From the NCBI GenBank assembly GCA_021292105.1, contig CM037869.1, forward strand, positions 51,701,851 through 51,765,850: a DNA stretch of 64,000 bases, read 5' to 3'. The stretch is from Anadara kagoshimensis. Its lineage: Eukaryota > Mollusca > Bivalvia > Arcoida > Arcidae. The translations under genes and the position numbers were made by a program. The stretch's first letter is position 1, and every line of letters begins with the position of its first letter. The notes beneath the pieces were generated by a model. The model saw nothing but the letters and a program-made list of their open reading frames with translations. It did not search any database and was not told the origin of the DNA. This document shows positions 40,901 to 47,000 of this stretch, one piece after another.

Positions 40901-42104
40901 AGCGGTTTTATCATCGGAGGTTTCCATAATAACTATATCTTTTGTGACTGTTGCTCGATATTTTGTAGTTAAATTTCCGTTCAAAGAATATAAAATATCA
41001 AGGAAAAATGCTGCTTTTGGATGTGTTATTTCATGGATAATTTTCTTTTTATGGCTTTATTTCCGTATTTTGTTTTCGAGAACTTTTATTCTGTCTCTGG
41101 AATCTGTGTATCCCTCCCTTTGAGGAAAGAATCAACAATTGGTTGGACTTATTCGTTTTCACTCTTTGTCGTTTTCAATTTTTTAATTTTTCTGTTTATT
41201 GCAATCGCACAGGTTCCGATAGTATACGAAGTTAAAAAAATATCGTCTAAAGTTCAGAGTTCAGGAACAACAAAGTACGTTGAAGTGGCAAGAAGGTTGT
41301 CATTGGTGGTGGCAACAGATTGTTTGTGCTGGATTCCTATTGGAACAATGGGTTTGTTGCATTCATTTCTTTACTTTCTATAGGCCAAGCTCAGGTTGTA
41401 TTTGGCCGAGTTATTTAACTTTCACGAATATAAAGCTTTTCAGATATTACAAATAACCATACGATAACAAAATTCAATTTTTCTTTCTGAAATTAGAAAT
41501 AGTTTCTGAATTTTCTTAAGACAATGTGGATTGATAAATTTCAAATAGTGAAAACCCCGTAACATTGAGTAATAGATTATACATTAAATATTTTTAATAT
41601 TTTTTGGAATTATCATTTCTTTAGAGACGTTTTCAGTACAACTTCTAAACAATTCTACTTAAGCTGTTCGGATTTAGGACTGAAATAAATAAAGTGCATG
41701 TTATATATTGAAGATTCAGAACAATTGTTGTCTTAATTTGCGTCTTCATTCGAATTCATTTTAACTCGTACTGCTGGTTTGTGAAATTTCTAAAGAAATT
41801 CCATTTTTTAATATTCATAAACGAAACGACATGTACCAATAGCTTAATATTTTTTGTATTAAACAAATAGTTCATGTATATATATATATATTCAAACAAT
41901 TGTGTTGCATAAGCTCTGTAATGGTATTGTATATGTTTATTTTCTAGATTTAAGATATATTTGATATACACAATTTGTGTTTTAGGTATTCTGGCTATAT
42001 TTGGGTACGATATGCCAAGGACAATATATGCATGGACTGTCGTTTTTGTTTTGCCGATCAATTCTGCAATCAATCCGTTTCTATACACTTTTATCGATAC
42101 AGAG
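9257..42104 (+). CDS. Chimeric CTLD / YWTD-EGF / LDLa / LRR / 7TM receptor (type C LGR-like GPCR)
   Basis: Exons are 9257-9430, 11290-11553, 12331-12501, 22251-22508, 24171-24564, 24965-25511, 25733-25873, 26899-27036, 29636-29842, 31546-31744, 33811-34082, 39035-39172, 39650-41351 and 41986-42104. Every junction is GT-AG and phase-compatible, nearly all phase 1. Domain order is CTLD, degenerate CTLD, YWTD-type propeller, two EGF-like modules, a second propeller, one LDLR class A module, six 24-residue LRRs, an LGR hinge (CC...SSCDNL) and a rhodopsin-family 7TM core with NLTIADCL, SSEVS, CWIP and NPFLY. The core resembles relaxin receptors and GRL101. It should sit in the plasma membrane with the modules outside. 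Frames shift by -1 near 24985, 40020 and 41046, each at a T run. The N-terminus, signal peptide and C-terminal tail are not resolved. The order is read from the sequence; that it is one transcript is inferred from phases. Confidence 0.8.
9896..10640 (-). mobile_element. Reverse-transcriptase element, copy R1
   Basis: Inverted copy running from the 3' UTR (9896) through the C-terminal RT region to RT sequence with 'gaaatcagcaagcaa' near 10600, homologous to 58390. It is broken by many stops. It lies in the CTLD 1 intron. Confidence 0.65.
11063..11272 (+). mobile_element. Reverse-transcriptase element 3' end, copy F4
   Basis: It matches the shared 3' UTR (gacgggtgtagctagctaaac ... gtctaacctaacttgtcag ... 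gattcggatattgataagta). It ends about 18 bp before the CTLD 1 exon at 11290, so its tail forms part of the acceptor region. Confidence 0.7.
11290..11553 (+). CDS. Receptor exon: CTLD 1, C-terminal half with QPD
   Basis: Acceptor TTCTATAG ends at 11289; donor G|GTAAGA. It reads ISLWVGMSDAENEGEWKWVD, FWDSCQPDD, EDCGLLH, VNCNMMFFPFICTC. WVG, paired Cys and the C-terminal FIC are CTLD hallmarks. QPD is the galactose-type sugar motif of the family. The downstream WND motif is altered (IDV), so calcium and sugar binding are uncertain. Confidence 0.88.
11915..12185 (-). mobile_element. Reverse-transcriptase element 3' region, copy R2
   Basis: Inverted, diverged copy (gggtgctccggaaggataag near 11974, followed by the RT C-terminal part). 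Confidence 0.6.
12222..12288. repeat. (TA)n microsatellite
   Basis: About 65 bp of TA repeat with small interruptions, 40 bp before a coding exon. Confidence 0.9.
12331..12501 (+). CDS. Receptor exon: CTLD 2, N-terminal half
   Basis: Acceptor TCAAACAG ends at 12330; donor G|GTAAGT. It reads DCFLDGYTFIEEAQLYYKIF, later DAEDACNGDQTQLLSIS. The layout matches the first half of CTLD 1, and the phase is 1/1. The domain continues after a 9.7-kb intron. Confidence 0.8.
12502..16990. other. Large-intron segment without recognised genes
   Basis: No coding exon recognised. An imperfect hairpin lies at 13669-13800 (acttgtttctg...cagaaacaagt, then gcttcagatgg...ccatcctgaagc). A GC-richer patch at 16130-16600 contains AAATGGCGGAAATCG (near 16284). 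The rest is AT-rich and may be unclassified repeat. Confidence 0.4.
16990..20770 (-). mobile_element. Decayed LINE, L1/Tx1-like
   Basis: Read on the minus strand it starts at an ATG at 20765 with MTNIKILSFTCRGLGGQNNK, the usual start of an L1-type endonuclease. Then come SDHSFAEIQLCF and RGRGFWKFNNSLL near 20090-20000, RT pieces around 18750-18480 (including ATCIFLDGSEKIL and GLKPNIDKTKAVLIGSK) and a C-terminal CTFCKSFEENISHLFFDCE near 17330-17260. Many stops and frameshifts, and a (TA)n tract, break it. Confidence 0.8.
19518..19596. repeat. (TA)n microsatellite inside the LINE
   Basis: About 79 bp of TA repeat. It encodes only an Ile-Tyr ladder on the minus strand. Confidence 0.9.
21485..21546. 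repeat. 26-bp tandem repeat, 2.4 copies
   Basis: The unit atgtatcggarctactagta plus tatgac is repeated with one difference. Confidence 0.8.
21999..22049. repeat. (TA)n microsatellite
   Basis: About 50 bp of uninterrupted TA repeat. Confidence 0.9.
22251..22508 (+). CDS. Receptor exon: CTLD 2, degenerate C-terminal half
   Basis: Acceptor ACTTCCAG ends at 22250; donor A|GTATGT. It reads EYDGKSFHINSDERLQHILQ, later MCFCLSVNGFQVFL, then NCSDILSFICGSYC. Only the terminal Cys pattern and SFIC recall a CTLD; the WIG core is gone. Phase agrees on both sides. Confidence 0.7.
23217..24013. repeat. 339-bp tandem repeat, 2.35 near-identical copies
   Basis: Units begin at 23217, 23556 and 23895 (ttcaacatcttcataataat). 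Copies are almost identical; one visible difference is aaaactaagg against aaaattaagg. Diverged single copies occur elsewhere: 30035-30175 and 48180-48350 on the minus strand, and 48640-48740 on the plus strand. Confidence 0.9.
24171..24564 (+). CDS. Receptor exon: YWTD propeller 1, first blades
   Basis: Acceptor CATTTTCAG ends at 24170; donor GG|GTACGC. It starts RNQILVSTDRSIKYFI and contains LAVDWLLYNIYYSS and QYLQVDPTIG. These are LDLR class B (YWTD) repeat patterns, 'lAvDw...nlYwtd' and 'VDPxxG'. The exon leaves in phase 2. Confidence 0.82.
24965..25511 (+). CDS. Receptor exon: YWTD propeller 1, remaining blades, with a -1 frameshift
   Basis: The natural acceptor TTTACAG ends at 24964. 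It gives GLAFWLEP in the expected frame (consensus GxLFWxD), but this hits a stop soon after. The following FGIVAGSMDGQSKTRII is in the next frame. One extra T in the run near 24985 would join them. A second AG at 24968-24969 gives an uninterrupted frame from 24970 but loses the FW motif. It continues through IILATTYNILTKF and ends NLNICGKH; donor G|GTAAGT. Confidence 0.75.
25733..25873 (+). CDS. Receptor exon: EGF-like module 1
   Basis: Acceptor CTTGAAG ends at 25732; donor A|GTAAGT. It reads FRWCPWINLDPLCQQL, later RCICTMDGIYLS and KELC. Cys spacing with C.C followed by a final C is EGF-like and stands directly after a propeller, as in LDLR-family proteins. The module is divergent. Confidence 0.65.
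26899..27036 (+). CDS. Receptor exon: EGF-like module 2
   Basis: Acceptor ATTTTCAG ends at 26898; donor G|GTAAGA. It reads VCSNENGQCSQQCN, then YSYCSCYEGFQLLLDGKTC. This is a full six-Cys EGF module of the LDLR type (C..n.G.Cs..C......y.C.C..Gf.l..dg..C). It is a complete 1-1 phase module. Confidence 0.88.
27216..27370. mobile_element. Hairpin (MITE-like) element of about 150 bp
   Basis: The left arm (gagaataacacgtggtaaaa, then tccatatcatatgcaatatc) is the imperfect reverse complement of the right arm (gatatggcatatgacatgga, then tatcaccatgttttattctg). Arms of about 65 bp flank a short loop, so the whole element folds on itself. Confidence 0.7.
27628..27770 (+). mobile_element. tRNA-derived SINE
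   Basis: Box A-like tgggtggttcagtggtag and box B-like ggtcgtgagtcaaccc are 30-odd bp apart, as in a tRNA head, followed by a short unrelated body. Confidence 0.5.
29515..29620. repeat. Two (TA)n tracts separated by 25 bp
   Basis: Tracts at about 29515-29560 and 29585-29620, directly before the exon at 29636. Confidence 0.9.
29636..29842 (+). CDS. Receptor exon: YWTD propeller 2, first part
   Basis: Acceptor TTAAACAG ends at 29635, right after two (TA)n tracts; donor G|GTATGT. It reads MPEILLLGDGVNLELFL, then AGIEFDPREQKIYWIQ and INRAYINGT. This is a clear class B repeat ('giefDp.eqkiYWi'). A retroelement fragment begins within about 15 bp of the donor. Confidence 0.85.
29851..29958 (-). mobile_element. 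Reverse-transcriptase element 3' end, copy R3
   Basis: Inverted 3' tail (cagaagcaaagtaaaaactt, then aattccaccagggaag) starting within about 10 bp of the donor at 29843. Confidence 0.7.
30035..30175 (-). repeat. Diverged copy of the 339-bp repeat unit
   Basis: The reverse complement of the unit junction is recognisable (tgtgaaaccaattttatttc, then aaatatatta, then gtaccttaggttttgagg). Confidence 0.5.
31308..31380. repeat. (CT)n microsatellite, two blocks
   Basis: CT tracts at 31308-31340 and around 31356-31380. Confidence 0.85.
31546..31744 (+). CDS. Receptor exon: YWTD propeller 2, second part
   Basis: Acceptor TTTCTTAG ends at 31545; donor GG|GTAAGA (phase 2). It reads REEFYHGSLIELRTLTLDVL, ERRLFFSVPLNSSIVSINMD and YASYISLDTFNG. 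The pattern 'tLDvle.rlFfs...sIvsinmDG' is class B-like. Confidence 0.78.
31786..31975 (+). mobile_element. tRNA-derived SINE
   Basis: Box A-like gatcagttagtattgagtc and box B-like gtgagttcgaatcacga at tRNA-like spacing, followed by a body. It lies about 40 bp after the exon ending at 31744. Confidence 0.55.
32005..32340 (-). mobile_element. Two nested reverse-transcriptase element 3' ends, copies R3a and R3b
   Basis: An inverted 3' tail at about 32005-32115 is followed directly by a second, longer inverted copy (32120-32340) that reaches the 3' UTR start (ggaactatgagacgtcaaat). The sequence suggests one copy inserted into or beside another. Confidence 0.6.
33811..34082 (+). CDS. Receptor exon: YWTD propeller 2, third part
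   Basis: Acceptor CTTTTTCAG ends at 33810; donor G|GTAATG. It reads FIYFHQHHKLKKANGIYRIN, later SFAIDVKNGVIFWLSG and IDGGTKRKPLVPSG. 'FaiDvknGviFWlsg' is a further YWTD-type blade. It enters in phase 2 and matches 31744. Confidence 0.8.
34083..37084. other. Intron segment without recognised genes
   Basis: AT-rich intron of the receptor. A 111-residue open frame at 35932-36267 has no recognisable domain and no splice context, and I treat it as chance. A GC-richer patch near 35450-35520 was seen without clear function. Confidence 0.4.
37108..37490 (+). mobile_element. tRNA-derived SINE (full-length-like)
   Basis: Box A-like gtggcctaatgcataagac and box B-like gtaagttcgaatcccactt lead a body with two conserved blocks (ttactggttaacctggtatc; ttgttcatagattaatccat). 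The tail ends ggcgttaaacaacattcaac plus a short CCAA repeat, a tail type seen in molluscan SINEs. Confidence 0.7.
37915..37949. repeat. (CT)n microsatellite
   Basis: About 34 bp of CT repeat inside the duplicated block. Confidence 0.9.
39035..39172 (+). CDS. Receptor exon: linker after propeller 2
   Basis: Acceptor TATTTTAG ends at 39034; donor C|GTAATA. It reads GDNLYATGARGELGQINIED, then VGQLFEKDKYQITSIVGKK. It is phase 1/1. No domain was recognised; by position it may be the last blade of the propeller or a spacer before the LDLa module. Confidence 0.6.
39650..41351 (+). CDS. Receptor exon: LDLa, six LRRs, LGR hinge and TM1-TM6 (two -1 frameshifts)
   Basis: Acceptor GATTACAG ends at 39649; donor G|GTTTGT. 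An LDLR class A module comes first (CLDASMEWICLSSENICDGV, then DQCYDSYDEMYC). Six 24-residue LRRs cover about 40080-40510, for example SNLISLDISKNKLTVIDKV. The hinge has FALCCVKP and SSCDNLIKNTILRTFLW. TM1 begins near 40650. TM2 has NLTIADCLIGVYL, TM3 follows KLCSVLG and ends TVARYFVVKFPF, ECL2 has SGICVSLPL, and TM6 has TDCLCWIPIG. Frame falls by one base at the T6 run 40020-40025 (otherwise TAA at 40048) and at the T5 run 41046-41050 in TM4. Adding one T at each restores an open frame. A mini-intron with acceptor CCACAG at 40036 was considered for the first, but no good phase-2 donor exists. Confidence 0.85.
41986..42104 (+). CDS. Receptor exon: TM7 with NPFLY
   Basis: Acceptor GTTTTAG ends at 41985; donor GAG|GTAACT (phase 0). 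It reads GILAIFGYDMPRTIYAW, then FVLPINSAINPFLYTFIDTE. This is a textbook LGR TM7 (VLPINSAxNPFLYT). The cytoplasmic tail exon is not certain. The next exon at 43977 is open only in another phase unless one T is missing there. Confidence 0.88.
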
Positions 42105-42717
42105 GTAACTCAATATTGATTTACTCGTTATCTTTAATTATCAAAAGATTTCTAATTATTATTAATATATTGTTTAAAAAGATGTTTGATTTGGACGCTT
42201 TACAATTATTGTTCACATCGATTTCTTTCAATTTCTTTTAAGCCTTATTTATTTTGAATATTTAACTATCGATATTTATTTTGAATTAATTGAATATGTA
42301 ATTTAAAAGAACGTTAAAAGGGGGGTTATTATTATGATTTTGACCAACTTCTCCACAAACACATCTAATGATAGGTTTATACTTATAGATGCTGTCGAGA
42401 ATGACATTCCATTTGAAAAAAGCATATAAAGGTTAGCTATATAAAATCAAATCTTCATAAAAACACGACAAAACAAAAAACGTATGCATTAAATCTATAT
42501 AAAGTCCCCTAGCTTAACAGATATGGATAACGTGACTTGTTGTATTGAAGTGATGCAAAGATTCTTTCTGCACAAAAATGTATCAAAACTAAAATTACTA
42601 CATTTTAGTAACGTGTTTTCAATTTAAAGTACACCTTCAGGTTAACATAAGTCTTCCTGTAATCAACAGTAGCGATTGCTACAATATAGATAAGTAATTA
42701 TGATTACGTAAGACGTC

Positions 42718-42783
<66 letters not shown>

Positions 42784-43599
42784 TTAAATGATTTGGCGAC
42801 AATCTCCAGGATCTGCAGAAAATCTGCTTCATACGAATAAAAAACATATAGGCAAGCAATGGTTAAACAATTCTTTGTTTGAACATTATATTACTAACGC
42901 AGTTGTAAGTAAAAACATGAGGTATACCTGTAAAACAAGTCTTATCATTTAGCTGAAAATGTTAGAATTGTTGATCTCACCACAGCTGTACATTAATATG
43001 GAATAGCTCAATACTATAACTGGATTTTAGATCATTCTGTTCTGGTAAAAAGAATTCTAGATGATAAATTTAAATACCTTATATTAACAGTCCTTCAATA
43101 GAATGTTAGATATTTTGATAAAAACATGTGTTGCGTAATTTAACATTCAACAGAACTTCGATATATCAATGGAAACAAATTGTGCTCCTTTAGTTTTTAC
43201 TTGTTTCTGAATTTCTCTGTGGCAGAATTTAATCATTCAACTACACATATTATACCACTGTTTTTCGTAACACTAAATGGCCGTTTCGGAATAAAATTCC
43301 TCATCTTTAATGATTTTAGCGAATTTTAGAAACCTGAAATATTTCATAACGTTACTAAATATCCAAAAAACCACAAAATGATATCGACGTCATGACGTTT
43401 TATCAATATAATTGAAAGTCTTATAACACTCCTAAAGGAGGCTTTGTGTTTGTCGCAAATGATGCGACTTATTCCTGAAGTACTGGTCTATATTTTGTTT
43501 TTTACCTCAGTGACAAAAGACTGATGAAGTAATTGTGAATGTGAAATGCATACTATTGAAGTAGATTCACAATCGATGATAAATATCAAACTATAGAGA
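42105..43599. other. Gap between the GPCR TM7 exon and the next TM exon
   Basis: No start codon followed by a phase-1 donor was seen that would give the lectin block its own first exon. A reversed fragment of the 339-bp repeat is at about 43262-43315 (ggccgtttcggaataaaatt). Confidence 0.4.
42720..42782. repeat. (TG)n microsatellite
   Basis: About 31 uninterrupted TG units. Confidence 0.95.
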
Positions 43600-43907
43600 T
43601 TAGTGAGTTCAGTGAGTTGAGTAATGATGCTTAACGCCCCGGGCAAGAATATTTTACTTATATCGAGACGTCGCCATCTATAGACGAAGGTGCGGGTTCT
43701 TTATCGTACCAGCCTACCGTGACACTAGAGCCATTTATTTTCAGTTCGCATTCGAAAGAAACATAACTTTCACTTTGTAATGTTGATTGCTTGGCGAAAA
43801 ACAATCATTGTCTACTTTTAGATCTTAGGTTAGCCTTGGTCGGTGTTCTAACCCATGACCTTCCACTAACAGAGCGAATACTCTACCAACTGGGCTATCA
43901 CAGTGGT
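43600..43907 (-). mobile_element. tRNA-derived SINE, inverted
   Basis: On the minus strand it begins gatagcccagttggtagag (box A) and ggtcatgggttagaacacc (box B) and ends near ggcgttaagcatcattactc. It finishes about 70 bp before the exon at 43977. Confidence 0.65.
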
Positions 43908-43976
43908 AGATAAAAAAGAATAGATAAGGATTTTTTGTATCATTCATTAAAAGACTTATTATTTTAAATCTTTCAG

Positions 43977-44087
43977 TTTTAAAGAAGAAAATATTAGGAA
44001 TAACGAAGCTGCAACTAGCTGGACTTATTGGATTCTTGGTACTTATTGTGATAGCAAAACTCTTATTGTTCATCATAAGCTCCGGAG
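43977..44087 (+). CDS. Transmembrane exon (possible helix 8 plus eighth TM of the receptor)
   Basis: Acceptor ATCTTTCAG ends at 43976; donor G|GTAAGG. Entering after one codon base it reads LKKKILGITKLQ, then LAGLIGFLVLIVIAKLLLF. Entering in phase 0 from the NPFLY exon gives F and stop. With one extra T it would read FLKKKILGITK, which looks like GPCR helix 8. Other frames give no hydrophobic helix. Confidence 0.75.
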
Positions 44088-47000
44088 GTAAGGTTTTTTA
44101 CACTAGATTTAGAACGCAAATTGTACAAAGTTGTAGACGAAACAAAAGCTCTCTAACTACTGTGAGATAACGGAATTGGTTTGGTTTGTTCCAATTAGAA
44201 GTTGTGTACTGTAAATGTATTTATTTTTCGTAGTGTACTAATTTTATGGATAAGACGTCAGTCTACAAATCCAGGATCTCTCACCGCTGTGAGTTCGAGT
44301 CCCGCTTAGATTACATGTGGGAAAGTGATTTTTTCTTGCTGTTGGCCTTTACTGGTTAACCTAGTATCAGTTTAATGGACTTGGGAAATAGTATGCTTGT
44401 CTGTGGCGTACTAACTCTGCGAGCTAGCACCTTAAAATTCGTTCTGAGTGCGCGCTAGTACAAGGCAGAGCATATAACACACTAGCATTTCACATGCATA
44501 CACGAAATTGTTCATAGATTAATCCATAGAGATTAATAAAATAGTTCTCGTCGCAAATAGCTGAAAAATTGCTGATGCGACGTTAAGTAACATTCAACAA
44601 ACCAAGCCATTAATATTTAAGTCGTTATGAGGTTTTTTGTTCCCAATTTCTCTGATGGCATACCATATCTTAAATACTACCCTATAAATAACTGTACATT
44701 TAAAATAAATTATTATGGTACTGTTTTCTGTCTCATCGTTTTGTTTCCTTTTTTTTTTTGTTATCTTATACATGTGCCTCATGCTAATGGACCCTATCAT
44801 GCAAGCTTCCCGCTCCGGTAATTAATTAAAATTTTAAAAAAGAGTGATTCGAGCTCCCGCAGCTTGTGTCTGATACAAGTGTTTGTTGAAAGTCGTATCC
44901 ACTACACCACGACGACCACATATGCAGCGCAATGTTATACAATGTATAAAATGTGTTATGTGACCGCTAATTAAGGCCAGTAACTCTTCATTTGACGTTT
45001 CACGGTATATGTACTGTTGTTGGATCTTGTAACCGATAATATTTAATTTAGTTGCTACATCTTTATTGAAAAGACATATAAAGTCGTAAGACACATTTTT
45101 AAACATATTGTATGTTATTCAACAAGTCAGATAGAAACAAATTGAAAAAAGAAATAACTTATCCTTATCTGTTTCTCCTTAAACAGTTGCCATATCTTAC
45201 CGCGCCAACACCTAAAATCACTCCGTTAAAATCAGTTTAAACTTGAACTCATTTTAAGAGTTAAAATATCAAACTTGTAAATTGACGCAAACCACTTGTA
45301 TTTAACTTCCGTGTTTGTGACCTAACTTCATCGCGATTTTTCTCAATTGTGACGTAACGTCCAAGTTGTAGGTTTTCGTATGGAACGGGTAAAATAGACA
45401 ATTAATTATATATCTACAAAGTACTACATGTCGTGATGTTTTGTAATGTACATATCAATTTTATTACAAATAACACCAGTGTTTATTTTACATAATAATA
45501 TGGCCAATGATTTTGCCCTTTTCTTATTGGTTGAGAAGGCGTTTGGCGAGCCTGATAAATCGCTGATTTTAGTCACAGCGCAATAACGCACCTGGCGTTT
45601 TTATGACGAAACAATAGGCAATGTTCACGTGCGGAAAAACGCGTGCGACGTGGTGTGACGTAACAATTGGTAATATTCACCGCGCAAAAACGCACGCGAC
45701 GTTATATGATGTAACATTGAACTATAAAACATTATAATATGGTGATAAAACCATTCATATAATACAACAATTCTTGACTTTTGATGAGGTAGACATAAAG
45801 ATTTACCAACCTCTGAAACACAATATTCCCCTTGGCCTTCGACCTCGGTAAATATAATGTGTTTTAGGGTGATAAATCTTTATGTCTTCCTCATCAAAAG
45901 TCAATAATTGTATAGTCAAAAACAAACATACTAATCCATATCCGAATCACAATGCAGAAGCAAAGTAAAAACTTTGGAACTGACAAGTTAGGTTATACAC
46001 ATGAACTTCCACCAGGGAAGGGAGACCGTAGTATTAGACGGCTGTGATTAACTTACAATATAGATGAACACGTATAACGATGCATAATTAAATATAATTA
46101 ATGTATTTAATTATTTTGTTCTTTCAGAATACTTTACAATTCATCATCAATTACATCAAGATGCTTTACAGAAGGGCAAAGGTATAATAAAATTTTGTTT
46201 ATTCATTATTTTCACAATTAATACATACGCTACGTTTGAGCCTGTTCCTAATACTGATTTTTTTAAAACGAAGCAATCTGCTTTCAAATAAGCTCTTGAC
46301 GTAATTATATTGTAAGCCTTTGTTTGACAAGACCCTTAAAGAGTTTTATGGCCGCCATCGTATTATTGTTGATTAGTATAATGATTTAGTATCCAAAATT
46401 ACCCTGGATATATTTCACGTCCGATTGTTCATTGTTCCGATCATTCTCAATTTTGATAACACAACTGGCACGTGTAGCTAGCTAAAATGAGGTACATACG
46501 CTTTCAGTATTAATAACAAAACTCTAGGAGCTAAAGTGTTAATAATTGCAAGACTGTAGCAACTAATGTGTTTACATTTTTTTTCAGAAGCTGAACTTCT
46601 AAACTTTCAAATAAATTTGTTGGATTCGAAATTGAACAACTTAAAAGTAAATGCTTTTGAAGGTAATATGCAAGTTTAAAATTATAAACAATTTCCATGT
46701 TTCAATTTAATTATTATCAACTGTCACGTGTTTGCTTACTTAAACAAATGCAGAGCTGTCCCATATATCTCACCGTACATCTTTATATCTTAAATTGAAT
46801 AATTTACTTCAATTGTTTGAAGGTAACAAATCACTACGTCTCTAAAGTGTTTGATGTTACTGAATCGTACGTTATTCATTTTAAAAAGAAATACCATCTC
46901 TCTAATTGAAAATGCTCGCTCGGAGGTCTTAGGTTCGAAACTGGGGATTGGCATAGATTTAAAAATAGCTAGAGGGTATTCTTTCTCCAAGAACTTGGTA

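Larger units (their letters stand above)
44215..45385 (+). repeat. Duplicated block, copy 2
   Basis: Counterpart of 37085-38375, with its own insertions: a poly-T tract and an inverted tRNA-like SINE head at 44846-44922. It lies between the TM exon and the first neck exon. Confidence 0.7.

Noticed and set aside
44846-44922. Genuine tRNA gene on the minus strand
   Set aside because: Box A and B are present but acceptor and anticodon stems do not pair well. It is better called a SINE head.
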